Source: Syntrophopropionicum propionicicum_A (lineage in GTDB: Bacteria > Bacillota > Desulfotomaculia > Desulfotomaculales > Pelotomaculaceae). From it: 64,000 nt of DNA. The translations under genes were made by a program, and so were the position numbers. The notes under the pieces are model-generated. The model did no database searches. It was not told the origin of the DNA and saw nothing but the letters and a program-made list of their open reading frames with translations. The stretch spans positions 399,546 through 463,545 of the forward strand of contig NZ_JBMGJC010000001.1 of assembly GCF_048984525.1 (NCBI RefSeq). The letters run 5' to 3'. This document shows, in pieces, positions 16,457 to 24,700 of the stretch; position 1 is the first letter of the stretch, and every line of letters begins with the position of its first letter.

Positions 16457-18445
16457 TTATTCCTTGATCAGGAAAATAACCTGGCCATATTCCACCGGCT
16501 GCCCTTTTTCAACCTTCACTTCAACGATCTCGCCGTCCAATTCAGATTTAATCTCGTTCATTAATTTCATTGCTTCAATTATACACAGGGTCTGCCCTTT
16601 CTTTACCCTGTCCCCCGCCTTGACGTACGGGGCCGATTCAGGTGACGGGGCGTCGTAAAAAGTACCGACCATGGGCGCTGTGACAGCTGTCAGGCCGGAC
16701 GCGGGCGCGTCTGTGGCCTGGGCCGGCGCGGCGGCATGTTCCGTTTTTCCCGGCTGGGGCATATTGGCCGCCTGGCCGTTTCCCCGGGCCGAAGCCTCAA
16801 CAGCGTGATAACCGCCTTTTCTAATCGCCAGCTTGACACCGGCGCTCTCCAGGGATACTTCGGTGATATCCGTATCGTCTATAAACTTGATTAAGTCTTT
16901 TACGTCCGAAAGGTTCAAATCATCTACCTCCTTAACAGTACCAGGGCTTGGCGCCGCATTGGCAGCTTTCACCGGCGTTACTGTTTCCTTTGCAGGGCCG
17001 CCTGATCTGTCCTGCGCCGGGGCTTTTTCCGGCGCCGCGGGCATAACTTTTGCCGCCGCAGGCCGGCTTTCCTTCCTGTTATCAGGTTGTTCCTCCAGGT
17101 ATTTTCCGCTCCGCCTGAATTCAAAAAACCGCCTGGCTACCTGGGGAAAGAGGGCGTATGATATGATGTCCTCTTCACTGGTAACCTGGTCGAACATTTC
17201 ACTCCTTAACCTTTCCATCTTCGGCTCGAGCAGGTCAGCCGGCCTGCAGTTAATAGGAGCGCGGTCTCCCAGTACCTTGCGCGCTATATCCTGGTTGATC
17301 GGGGCGGGAGGCCGGCCGTAATAGCCCTGAATATAATCGCGGACTTCACCCGGGACCAGCTTGTAGCGCTCCCCGGTTAAAACATTCAGTACCGCTTGTG
17401 TTCCCACGATCTGGCTGGTCGGCGTAACCAGGGGCGGGTAACCGAGCTCCTCTCTTACCCTGGGGATTTCGTCCAGCACCTCGCCCAGGCGGTAAAGGGC
17501 CTTCTGCTCTTCCAGCTGGGTTACCAGGTTGGAAATGGTGCCGCCCGGCACCTGATGGTCAAAAACGCGCATATCGTTTATTCGTGTCACGCCGCGCTTA
17601 AAACCGTTGGCCTTTCTTATTTTTTCAAAATACTCGGCTATCTCAAACAGCCTGTGGATATCAAGTTCCGTATCCCGGGGAGAGCCATGCAGTGCGCGCA
17701 CCACGGTCTCAACCGGCGGCTGGGAGGCGCCGAAAGCAAGAGGCACCGTGGCCGTGTCAATTACATCCACGCCCGCTTCAGCCGCTTTCAAGTAGGTGCC
17801 TACCGCCAGGCCTCCGATATAGTGACAGTGCAGCTGAACGGGCAGGTCGTGGTTCTGCTTGAGTGATTTGACCAGTTCAAAGGCACGGTACGGGGCCAAA
17901 AGGCCCGCCGTGTCTTTTATGCAGATCGAATCCGCGCCCATTTCAGCGAGCTGCCGGGCAAGGTCGGTATAATGTTCGTTGGTGTGGATGGGGCTTACCG
18001 TGTATACCATCGCGGCCTGGACGTGCGCGCCGGCTTTTTTCGCCGCGTATATCGCCGTCTCCAGGTTGCGTATATCGTTCAGGGCGTCGTATATCCTGAT
18101 AATACTGATGCCGTTCTCCACCGACTTGGCTATATAAGCTTCTACCACGTCGTCGGGATACTGCTGGTAACCAACCAGCGACTGGCCCCTGATCATCATC
18201 TGCAGGGGTGTGCTGCGGATCAGCCTCTTCAGTTGGCGGAGCCTTTCCCAGGGGTCCTCGTTAAGGTATCTTAAACCCACGTCAAAAGTATTTCCGCCCC
18301 ATACCTCCAGGGAATGGTACCCGATGTTATCCAGTTTTTCAGCGATTGGCAGCATATCGGCAGTGCGCATCCTGGTTGCCCAGAGGCTTTGATGAGCGTC
18401 ACGCAGCGTAGTGTCGGTGATTTTTACTCTGTTTTTCAAGGTCAT
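16457..18445 (-). CDS. pycB: Pyruvate carboxylase/oxaloacetate decarboxylase carboxyltransferase fused to an AccB-type biotin carrier
   Basis: Residues 1-470 form the carboxyltransferase TIM barrel: DTTLRDAHQSLWATRMRT at the start, CIKDTAGLL with the lysine that is carboxylated in this family, and HCHYIGG for metal binding. An Ala/Pro-rich linker (about 470-530) leads to a segment LNLSDVKDLIKFIDDTDITEVSLESAGVKLAIRK, which resembles the N-terminus of AccB. The biotinyl domain follows, with the AccB-like thumb SPESAPYV and biotinyl lysine 627 in EAMKLMN. The usual PycB/OadA tail has only the biotinyl domain. With accC it should carboxylate pyruvate, or run in reverse, in propionate or anaplerotic metabolism. 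Confidence 0.9.
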   Translation of the reverse strand: MTLKNRVKITDTTLRDAHQSLWATRMRTADMLPIAEKLDNIGYHSLEVWGGNTFDVGLRYLNEDPWERLRQLKRLIRSTPLQMMIRGQSLVGYQQYPDDVVEAYIAKSVENGISIIRIYDALNDIRNLETAIYAAKKAGAHVQAAMVYTVSPIHTNEHYTDLARQLAEMGADSICIKDTAGLLAPYRAFELVKSLKQNHDLPVQLHCHYIGGLAVGTYLKAAEAGVDVIDTATVPLAFGASQPPVETVVRALHGSPRDTELDIHRLFEIAEYFEKIRKANGFKRGVTRINDMRVFDHQVPGGTISNLVTQLEEQKALYRLGEVLDEIPRVREELGYPPLVTPTSQIVGTQAVLNVLTGERYKLVPGEVRDYIQGYYGRPPAPINQDIARKVLGDRAPINCRPADLLEPKMERLRSEMFDQVTSEEDIISYALFPQVARRFFEFRRSGKYLEEQPDNRKESRPAAAKVMPAAPEKAPAQDRSGGPAKETVTPVKAANAAPSPGTVKEVDDLNLSDVKDLIKFIDDTDITEVSLESAGVKLAIRKGGYHAVEASARGNGQAANMPQPGKTEHAAAPAQATDAPASGLTAVTAPMVGTFYDAPSPESAPYVKAGDRVKKGQTLCIIEAMKLMNEIKSELDGEIVEVKVEKGQPVEYGQVIFLIKE

Positions 18446-18465
18446 CCCTCCCCGCCGGTCGAAAT

Positions 18466-18505
18466 ATAAAAATCAGGTTGCTGCTTAACTAGAAGACAAC
18501 CTGAT
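18466..18505 (-). terminator. Terminator-like hairpin in the pycB leader
   Basis: A perfect 9-bp stem ATCAGGTTG/CAACCTGAT (18505-18497 and 18480-18472 on the minus strand) is followed by TTTTTATATTT. It lies between a candidate promoter (TTTCCA and TATAAT, with TATAAT at 18533-18528) and the pycB start at 18445. It may be an attenuator or may stop readthrough from spoIIIAH. Confidence 0.55.
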
Positions 18506-18607
18506 CCACTACTATGACCATAAGGACATTATATTGAAATAATCAACGTTTGGAAACTACTTTGCCGCAAGTATACAATATATACCTCTCCAATCGGGGA
18601 CATTAAC

Positions 18608-18814
18608 TGAGTCGTGGGTCGTGAGACGTTGGACGTGGGGTAATTGAGTAGTAGGTAGGAGTATATCCTGCATTTCTTCAGGGTCTTAATTTATACCCTT
18701 AATAATATCTTGCATTCTCACGTCTCATTTCCCACGACTCACGTCTCTTTGCATTCTCACGTCTCACATCTCATTTCTCACGTCTCATTTGGTGTGTCCC
18801 CATTCCGCTGTCAG
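18608..18814. repeat. CGTGAGT/ACGTCTC heptamer repeat element, copy 2
   Basis: GAGTCGTGGGTCGTGAGACG heptamers at the left, a central GTATATCCTGCATTTCTTCAG block, and ACGTCTCA(T/C) heptamers on the right. It ends in a 24-base tail (18791-18814) that differs by one base from the tail of copy 3 at 22138-22161. Confidence 0.78.
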
Positions 18815-18861
18815 AGTATCAACCTTAACTATCAGCCTCGCAACACGGAGGCCCACGTTCC

Positions 18862-19443
18862 TTATATTTTCGGTATTATAACTATGTTTTGCGCGTCCAC
18901 ACCGGTCCGCCGGGAAACCAGGCTGTTTATCTCGGCAGATTCGCCGGCTGACAGTTTGTCGGAAGTGACGATGACGGTCACCGCCCGATCATCGGCCATA
19001 ACTGCGGCGTCTTTATACCCTTTTGCCCTGAGCAGGTTCTCCAGCTCAATTTCTTTCTCCATTTTGCTGCTGATATCCAGCAGGTGCTCCTGGGCTTTTT
19101 GCCTGGTCTCACCGGCCGAGTTGCCGTTGTTGATTACCTCTCTCAGCCACTCAATGCGCTGACCCCTGGTCCGGTCCCTCTCCAGCCGGTATTCCACAAA
19201 GAAGTCGTAGCTTTCGGTTGCCTCGCCGGCGCCGCCTTCTTCCGCCTTGCTTTCAAAAATTGGCTGCGGGGCCGCTTCTTCAATGCTGACACCGCCAACG
19301 GCGGGCTGGCTTACAGGCATACCCTCCGGGCTCTTTTTTTCAAACAGGCCGCCCCGCAGGCCGGCAACCAGGAGCAGGATCCCGCATATACTCATAATGA
19401 TTAAGGTCAGGGTGCGTCTCTTTATTATAATTGAAAACATCAC
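18862..19443 (-). CDS. spoIIIAH: Stage III sporulation protein AH
   Basis: Mother-cell membrane protein of the SpoIIIA-SpoIIQ channel, related to type III secretion ring (EscJ/YscJ) proteins. It has one N-terminal transmembrane segment (about 10-30), a variable linker, and a ring-building domain at about 80-193 (EYRLERDRTRGQRIEWLREVINN...AVVMADDRAVTVIVTSDKLSAGESAEINSLVSRRTGVDAQNIVIIPK). The start overlaps spoIIIAG by four bases. The last gene of the operon, as expected. Confidence 0.93.
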   Translation of the reverse strand: MMFSIIIKRRTLTLIIMSICGILLLVAGLRGGLFEKKSPEGMPVSQPAVGGVSIEEAAPQPIFESKAEEGGAGEATESYDFFVEYRLERDRTRGQRIEWLREVINNGNSAGETRQKAQEHLLDISSKMEKEIELENLLRAKGYKDAAVMADDRAVTVIVTSDKLSAGESAEINSLVSRRTGVDAQNIVIIPKI

Positions 19444-20081
19444 TGTCTCCTTTCCATCGGCAGGACAAGTATCTTCTGGGGTTCCACCCCTACAGCCACC
19501 CTTGTCGCTTCGTAGAGTTTGGCTTTGACCCTGGCGTCGCCGGCCCCGTCGGCAACCACCAGCACCCCGGCAATCTGTGGGGCTGTTTCCCTTTCGACCA
19601 CAGGCTGCTCACCCCCGCTGCCGTTTCTGTTCATAACCAGCACACCGCTGCCCGTGTCCTCCGTGGTAGTGCGTGTCCCGCCCGCCTGGTCCTTTTCCTG
19701 GGTCGTCTTTTTGCCCGTGGTATTGTTTACGGCATACTCCGACCTGGTCGAGCCGGACAGCCGCACTGAAACCTCAACCCTGCCCGCGCCTTCCACCTGC
19801 CTCAGCATTTCACAGAGCTTTCTGCCGAGCTGTTCTTCTTCCGCGGTCATGCCGCTCCGGGCCTGGTCAGGCGCCGCTGCAACGCTGTTTTCCTGCCGAG
19901 GGGCCTGCTGGGTTGACTGGCCTGTGCCCAGCCCGCCGCCGGTGACTCCGGAAAAAATCAGGATCGCGACTCCCAGGACCGCCAGCGCCGCAAGCCATAT
20001 ACCGCGCCTGCCCTGGTCCTTGGCAGGAAACTTGCTTTCATTCCCTCCGCCAAAACCCAGGTACTCAAGTAGTTTACTCAA
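19440..20081 (-). CDS. spoIIIAG: Stage III sporulation protein AG
   Basis: Membrane-anchored ring protein of the feeding-tube channel. It has one transmembrane segment (about 28-46), a low-complexity Gln/Ala-rich linker, and then EEQLGRKLCEMLRQVEGAGRVEVSVRLSGSTRSEYAVN. The C-terminal PQIAGVLVVADGAGDARVKAKLYEATRVAVGVEPQKILVLPM is a strong family signature. The 213-residue length fits. It lies between AF (14-base gap) and AH (overlap). Confidence 0.94.
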   Translation of the reverse strand: MSKLLEYLGFGGGNESKFPAKDQGRRGIWLAALAVLGVAILIFSGVTGGGLGTGQSTQQAPRQENSVAAAPDQARSGMTAEEEQLGRKLCEMLRQVEGAGRVEVSVRLSGSTRSEYAVNNTTGKKTTQEKDQAGGTRTTTEDTGSGVLVMNRNGSGGEQPVVERETAPQIAGVLVVADGAGDARVKAKLYEATRVAVGVEPQKILVLPMERRQ

Positions 20082-20095
20082 ATCTCCACCTCCGT

Positions 20096-20731
20096 TTATC
20101 GGTAAATAACTTTAACCTGCTCCTGCCCCAGGCTGTAGAAATTAGCTACCGTGCCGATCAGTCCGCTCACTGTATCACGCGGCGGCCCGGTGCCCGCCGG
20201 CATACTCGCTCCGGCTTCGTCCCCGCCGCCGGCAATTACGGTTACCGGCTCTACTTCTTCGATGGTGATACCGCCCTGAGCCTGCGGCTCGCCGGCATTT
20301 TGAGCCACATACAATACTATTTCTTTAATTTGCCCGTAGTCGGGCTGGCCGCTGTTGGACTGGACCTTTACGTCCACGTCCACCACCCGTGTTTCTTTAT
20401 AGATGCTGGTAAGAGCTGTTACCTGCCTGGCTATACCGGTCCTGTACTGTTCTATCGCTATCTGCTCCTGGTCGCCTGAAATTTTTTTTCCCGCCTCGAT
20501 AACACCGGATACCCGTGTTTTATCTCCTTCACCGGTAATCGATGAAAGGGTGCCGCTGTAATCCCACCGTGCCATGGCGCCCACTGCCTGTACCACGGCT
20601 ATGATAATGAGCAGGCCCATTACCATTTTTACATATTTTTTTAGTTCACCCCCCGGCAAGAACATCTCCAGGAACACTGCCAGGATTACTATGATAATAA
20701 TGTTTTGCACCAGGCTGCGGATCGCTTCCAC
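20096..20731 (-). CDS. spoIIIAF: Stage III sporulation protein AF
   Basis: It has two N-terminal transmembrane segments (about 6-25 and 35-53: NIIIIVILAVFLEMFLPGGELKKYVKMVMGLLIIIAVVQ) with the conserved LPGGELKKYVKMVMGL motif, followed by an extracytoplasmic ring-type domain (about 85-211). The length of 211 residues is typical. The gap to spoIIIAE is 66 bases. Confidence 0.92.
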   Translation of the reverse strand: MEAIRSLVQNIIIIVILAVFLEMFLPGGELKKYVKMVMGLLIIIAVVQAVGAMARWDYSGTLSSITGEGDKTRVSGVIEAGKKISGDQEQIAIEQYRTGIARQVTALTSIYKETRVVDVDVKVQSNSGQPDYGQIKEIVLYVAQNAGEPQAQGGITIEEVEPVTVIAGGGDEAGASMPAGTGPPRDTVSGLIGTVANFYSLGQEQVKVIYR

Positions 20732-20797
20732 TCCGCCCCCCCTTTCCGGGCAGCGTTTATTGCCGGTCGCTTAAGCCACTCTCTCCCGCTGCCTCAT

Positions 20798-21964
20798 TCA
20801 CCTTAACATTACTGTTATATTGCCTATACCCACCACTATAGTGATGGTAAAAAAGAAAAGCAGTCCCACCGTGGCCACCGCGGCAAAAACATGAAAAAGG
20901 CTGCTGCTAAGGCTGTTCAAACAGTCCACCATCTGGCCGTCGGCAACCGGCTGAATTAAAGCGCCAGCCAGTTTATAGGTAAAAGCCAGGGTTACAATCT
21001 TGAGCAGAGGCACGATCAATATCGCCCCTATTACGCCTATCCCCGCTATTCCCAACGCGTTTTTTATTAAAAGAGAAGAACTTATGACAGCGTCCAGGGC
21101 GTCCGAAAGCATACCTCCCACCATGGGAACAAAAGTTTTAACAGTGAACTTGGCTGTCCTGAACGTTACCGAGTCGCCAACCGCGCCTGCCACTCCCTGT
21201 ATCGCCAGCACCCCAAGAAAAATAGTCGTAAAAAACCCCATCAGGCTCACAGCCACGGTTTTTAAGAGGTCAGCCAGGTTTGTCACCTTGAAGCGGTCGG
21301 TCAGGTTGCTGACTACCCCGAGGATGGCGACGAAAAAGAACAGGGGCAGTATTATATTCTTGATCATTGTGCCAAATATGCCCAGTGTGGTTAATATGAC
21401 CGGGCTGAAAATGGCCGCTGAAGCTACACCGCCGACAGCCACCAGCAGGGTCAGCAGGACCGGCAGCAGTGCCTGCATAAACGTAACCAGGGCGTCAACC
21501 ACTTCCCTGCCCGCGTTGACCGCCAGGGAAAACGAGCCTATGGCTATTGTTATCAGCACCAGGTAGGTAACGGAATAAGCCAGTTGTCCGGTTGTTCCCT
21601 TTTCAAAAGAACAGACCAGGTTTTGCAGCACGGCGCAAATTACCGCCAGGACCACCAGCTTGCCCAGCAGGGCAAAATTAGCCACGACCTCCTTGAAAAG
21701 CTGCCTTAAAACATTGTTGAGGATATCAGCCGGCTTCCAGTCCATTTCACCTTTAACCAGCTTAATTACCATATCCTTAAAATCAAACTGCGGCACAGAT
21801 CCTTTGACGGCGCTGTCCAGCTGGTCAATATAGGACTGCACTTCCTTAAAGTCGAGCGGTGAGGCCGGGTTCTCCTGGCCGGTGTCGCCGGCAGGCGCCG
21901 CGATACAGCTGACAGGCGAGAAAACTAGCAGGACAGTAAATATTAGAATAAAAACCCTGGTCAT
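20798..21964 (-). CDS. spoIIIAE: Stage III sporulation protein AE
   Basis: Polytopic membrane protein of the SpoIIIA complex. It has an N-terminal signal peptide, a soluble segment (about 25-85), and then about seven hydrophobic segments including FALLGKLVVLAVICAVLQNL and ALLPVLLTLLVAVGG; the block TFVPMVGGMLSDALDAVISSSLLIKNALG is conserved. The ATG at 21964 with an upstream GAGGTG is taken as the start; a GTG at 21982 is also in frame. The heptamer repeat copy 3 ends only about 25 bases before it. Confidence 0.93.
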   Translation of the reverse strand: MTRVFILIFTVLLVFSPVSCIAAPAGDTGQENPASPLDFKEVQSYIDQLDSAVKGSVPQFDFKDMVIKLVKGEMDWKPADILNNVLRQLFKEVVANFALLGKLVVLAVICAVLQNLVCSFEKGTTGQLAYSVTYLVLITIAIGSFSLAVNAGREVVDALVTFMQALLPVLLTLLVAVGGVASAAIFSPVILTTLGIFGTMIKNIILPLFFFVAILGVVSNLTDRFKVTNLADLLKTVAVSLMGFFTTIFLGVLAIQGVAGAVGDSVTFRTAKFTVKTFVPMVGGMLSDALDAVISSSLLIKNALGIAGIGVIGAILIVPLLKIVTLAFTYKLAGALIQPVADGQMVDCLNSLSSSLFHVFAAVATVGLLFFFTITIVVGIGNITVMLR

Positions 21965-21987
21965 TAGACCCCAACACCTCACATTTT

Positions 21988-22161
21988 GGTCGTGGGACGT
22001 GGGTCGTGAGTTGTGAGTATATACTGTATTTCTTTTGGGTCTCTAAACCCTTGAGAATGTTATGCAGCCTTACGTCACATGTCTCACATCTCACGTCTCT
22101 TTTGCACGTCTCATGTCTCAATTCTCACGTCTCAAAGGGTGTGTCCCCTTTCCGCTGTCAG
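21988..22161. repeat. CGTGAGT/ACGTCTC heptamer repeat element, copy 3
   Basis: Same architecture as copies 1 and 2: GGTCGTGGGACGTGGGTCGT at the left, a central GTATATACTGTATTTCTTTT block, ACGTCTCA-type heptamers at the right, and the 24-base tail at 22138-22161 shared with copy 2. It lies within the spoIIIA operon. Confidence 0.78.
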
Positions 22162-22192
22162 GTTTCTCAAAAAGATAAATGCGAGCACATTT

Positions 22193-22210
22193 GGTCGGCT
22201 GAAGCCGACC
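22193..22210. repeat. CGGCTTCAGCCG mini-palindrome
   Basis: Perfect 8-bp arms GGTCGGCT/AGCCGACC around a two-base centre. On the minus strand it reads GTAGGGTCGGCTTCAGCCGA. A sister copy GTAGGTGCGGCTTCAGCCGC lies at 24517-24538. Confidence 0.6.
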
Positions 22211-22248
22211 CTACCTGAAAAGGGCCAAAAAAAGATTTTTCGGCAGCC

Positions 22249-22635
22249 TCAGGGTACCAGTTTCAGGAGCGTCGTCAATACCGCCACCACGATCGGCACA
22301 GCCAGCACCATGATCAGGATTTTAGCCGCGAACTCAATCTTGGAGGCCACCGCCCCTTCGCCCGCGTCGCGGCAGATCTGCGCGCCGAATTCCGCAATAT
22401 AGGCAATCCCGATTATTTTAAGTATGGTCCCCATGTATACCATGTTGATCCCTGCTTTGGCCGTCAGCTCCTTGATAATATCCATGATTGAACTGATTTT
22501 GCCCAGCACCAGCAGGAAAATGATTACCCCCGCGGCAACGCTGAGGAGGACCGCCAACTCCGGCCTCTCGCTTTTAACTACAACCACCAGCACCGTCGCA
22601 ATAAGCCCGATAGCAACTATCTGCAGCACATCCAT
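22249..22635 (-). CDS. spoIIIAD: Stage III sporulation protein AD
   Basis: Four hydrophobic segments in 128 residues: MDVLQIVAIGLIATVLVVVVK, ELAVLLSVAAGVIIFLLVLG, a central amphipathic part ELTAKAGINMVYMGTILKIIGIAYIAEFGAQICRDAGEGAVASKIEFAAK and ILIMVLAVPIVVAVLTTLL. This is the conserved SpoIIIAD pattern. It follows spoIIIAC by 25 bases. The usual tight link to AE is broken by the repeat insert. Confidence 0.94.
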   Translation of the reverse strand: MDVLQIVAIGLIATVLVVVVKSERPELAVLLSVAAGVIIFLLVLGKISSIMDIIKELTAKAGINMVYMGTILKIIGIAYIAEFGAQICRDAGEGAVASKIEFAAKILIMVLAVPIVVAVLTTLLKLVP

Positions 22636-22660
22636 AGAACTAACCCCTGCTTTTTAATAT

Positions 22661-22864
22661 TCAAAACAGCTTGAATACCGACTTAACCTGGTCAAAAAGT
22701 ATCGCCAGCAGCTGGATCACCCAAATAAAAACGATGGCCAGTCCGGCCAGGGTGACGATATGCCCCTGCTCTTCTTTGCCGGCATGCTTTAAGATCGCGT
22801 TCAGGACTGCCACCAGGATCCCGACACCGGCTATTTTAAAAATTATGTCAATGCTGTTAACCAC
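22661..22864 (-). CDS. spoIIIAC: Stage III sporulation protein AC
   Basis: A 67-residue, two-helix membrane protein: IDIIFKIAGVGILVAVLNAILKHAGKEEQGHIVTLAGLAIVFIWVIQLLAILFDQVKSVF. Sequence, length and place between AB and AD agree with SpoIIIAC. Confidence 0.94.
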   Translation of the reverse strand: MVNSIDIIFKIAGVGILVAVLNAILKHAGKEEQGHIVTLAGLAIVFIWVIQLLAILFDQVKSVFKLF

Positions 22865-22880
22865 GGGTACACCTCTTTCC

Positions 22881-23399
22881 CTAATAAAGAATCAGAACAA
22901 CAAGCAGTCCGCCCAGGAACCCGAGATAGTTCCAAAGCTTAACATTGCGGGCGGCTTCACCTTCCGCTTTAACGTTTTCCGACTTAATTTGTTCCATGGC
23001 CAGGCTTAAATGTTTGATTTGGTCGGCACGGTCTGATATTCCCAGGGAGGAACCCAGACTGCGCAATATGATAAGGTCCTGTGGATTTAAAGCACTTGCA
23101 CGGTAATAAGCGCCCAAAGAATTTTCCCAGGCAGCCGCGGCGGAAATGCCGGAAGCAGAAGAAAGCTCAGCCGCAGCCCGGCTGAACAGGGGCGATACCG
23201 CTTTATCGCAGCGGGCGGCCACCTGTTCCAGGGCTTCCTTCATGTGGTTCGCACCATAAGCGATTTCAGTCTCCAGCATTTGCAGCGCGGACCCCAGTGA
23301 CTTCAGCTCTCTTGGCCTGCGGCTGTACCTGCCGGCCACAGCCATGCCGCCAAGGGTGCCGGACGCGACTACCATGGCGGCCCCGACCAGTTTAATCAC
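22881..23399 (-). CDS. spoIIIAB: Stage III sporulation protein AB
   Basis: It has an N-terminal membrane segment (about 3-22), a helical domain with RPRELKSLGSALQMLETEIAYGANHMKEALEQVA, and a C-terminal membrane segment (NYLGFLGGLLVVLILY). The fold resembles GspF-like proteins of secretion systems. The 172-residue length fits. It overlaps spoIIIAA by four bases. Confidence 0.94.
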   Translation of the reverse strand: MIKLVGAAMVVASGTLGGMAVAGRYSRRPRELKSLGSALQMLETEIAYGANHMKEALEQVAARCDKAVSPLFSRAAAELSSASGISAAAAWENSLGAYYRASALNPQDLIILRSLGSSLGISDRADQIKHLSLAMEQIKSENVKAEGEAARNVKLWNYLGFLGGLLVVLILY

Positions 23400-24412
23400 C
23401 TTCTCACCCCCACAGGACGGAAAGTTTTACCGTCAATGATATCCTCAACCGTTCCGACGCCGCGGGAGCGGCCCAAAATTACATACCGATCGATCATCTT
23501 GGAACGGATTAACCTGCTCAACACGGGCCTTTCAGCCAGCTCGGCCAGCGATGAACCGTGGGCAGTGATAAGGACCTTGATCCCCGCGTTTAATACTTCC
23601 TCCATGGCGTCAACATCTTCCCGGCGGCCTATTTCGTCAGCCGCGATCACCTGGGGGCCCATTGAACGCAAAAGCATCATCATGCCTTCCGCTTTGGGGC
23701 AGCCGTCCAAGACATCTGTCCTTATCCCCACGTCACGCTGGGGCACTCCCCTGTAGCATCCGGCTATTTCTGAACGTTCATCCACCAGCCCGACAGTAAG
23801 CCCCGGAAAAACGAGGCCCGGGACACCGCCGCTGATTTGCCTGATAATGTCCCTCAGCATGGTGGTTTTGCCGCACCGGGGAGGTGATACCAGGATAGTA
23901 TGATAAATGCCGCCGCTCCTTTTATTAACGATGTGGGGCAGGAGCCCGGAAGCCGCCCCCGGCACCTCGCGGGAGACACGCAAGTTGCAGCAGGATAAAT
24001 TTTTCAACGTCCTGACTTTACCCCCGTCCAGCACCGCCCTGCCGGTTATCCCCGCCCGGTGCCCGCCCGGCAGGGTAATAAACCCGGTCCGCAGCTCTTC
24101 CTCCAGGGCATAGAGGGAAGAACCGCTGATCAGGCTGATCAGGTTTTCCATATCCGCCGCTGTAACGTGGTAAGCTTCAGCAGCATGCCGCGCCGGTTTC
24201 CCTTCCTGGTTTATAAGCATATCTCCGGACGCCAGACCGATCACCAGCGGTTTACCCTGCCTGACCCTGATTTCTTCAACGCCGGCGAGGACCGGGCCGG
24301 GCAGGCCCGCCACCAGGCGCCGGATGTTAGCGGGAAGGACCGGCAGGATCTCATTGACCGCCCAGGCGCTGTTCTGACAGGCGTTACCGTTGATAAACTC
24401 TGCTCTATTCAT
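23396..24412 (-). CDS. spoIIIAA: Stage III sporulation protein AA (ATPase)
   Basis: Secretion-type ATPase that powers or assembles the SpoIIIA channel. Walker A is SPPRCGKTTMLRD (about residues 176-188), Walker B VIAADEIGRREDVDAM, and the conserved GLVDERSEIAGCYRGVPQRDVGIRTDVLDGCPKAEGMMMLLRSM lies between them. The 338-residue length is normal. It is the first gene of the operon. A SigE-type promoter is expected upstream, but none was clear enough to call. Confidence 0.95.
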   Translation of the reverse strand: MNRAEFINGNACQNSAWAVNEILPVLPANIRRLVAGLPGPVLAGVEEIRVRQGKPLVIGLASGDMLINQEGKPARHAAEAYHVTAADMENLISLISGSSLYALEEELRTGFITLPGGHRAGITGRAVLDGGKVRTLKNLSCCNLRVSREVPGAASGLLPHIVNKRSGGIYHTILVSPPRCGKTTMLRDIIRQISGGVPGLVFPGLTVGLVDERSEIAGCYRGVPQRDVGIRTDVLDGCPKAEGMMMLLRSMGPQVIAADEIGRREDVDAMEEVLNAGIKVLITAHGSSLAELAERPVLSRLIRSKMIDRYVILGRSRGVGTVEDIIDGKTFRPVGVRR

Positions 24413-24484
24413 GGACAGCCCCCCTGATAATAAATATTTACTTTAGCGGTAAGTTATACCATAAATAAATTCCGGGAAAAACAA

Positions 24485-24538
24485 AAGCCGCGGCGCGGCT
24501 TCAGGTTGGTAAAGGTGTAGGTGCGGCTTCAGCCGCAC
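24485..24538. repeat. Two adjacent GC-rich palindromes upstream of spoIIIAA
   Basis: AAGCCGC/GCGGCTT at 24485-24501 is followed by GTGCGGCT/AGCCGCAC at 24521-24538. The second belongs to the same type as the palindrome at 22193-22210. They lie between the divergent spoIIIAA and the small gene at 24701 and have no T-run. Confidence 0.5.
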
Positions 24539-24700
24539 ATTATTGGCGAATAAATTTTATTTTTTGTGACTGAGGAATGGATCTGGTTGATGTGGCTGGA
24601 TAACAAGAATAAGCTGTTTTTTAAAAGTCACCAAAGCGGCAGGTCCGGTATATTGTGTAGGTAACAAGTGTTTTTAATAAAAACGGGATGTGATTAATCC

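Larger units (their letters stand above)
18446..18861. other. Gap between spoIIIAH and pycB
   Basis: This 416-base gap contains heptamer repeat copy 2 (18608-18814), a candidate promoter with TATAAT at 18533-18528, and the leader hairpin at 18466-18505. No gene was recognised. Confidence 0.6.
21965..22248. other. Insert between spoIIIAD and spoIIIAE
   Basis: A 284-base noncoding stretch separates two genes that are normally adjacent. It consists of heptamer repeat copy 3 (21988-22161) and a short palindrome at 22193-22210 (GGTCGGCT/AGCCGACC). No promoter was recognised. Confidence 0.65.
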
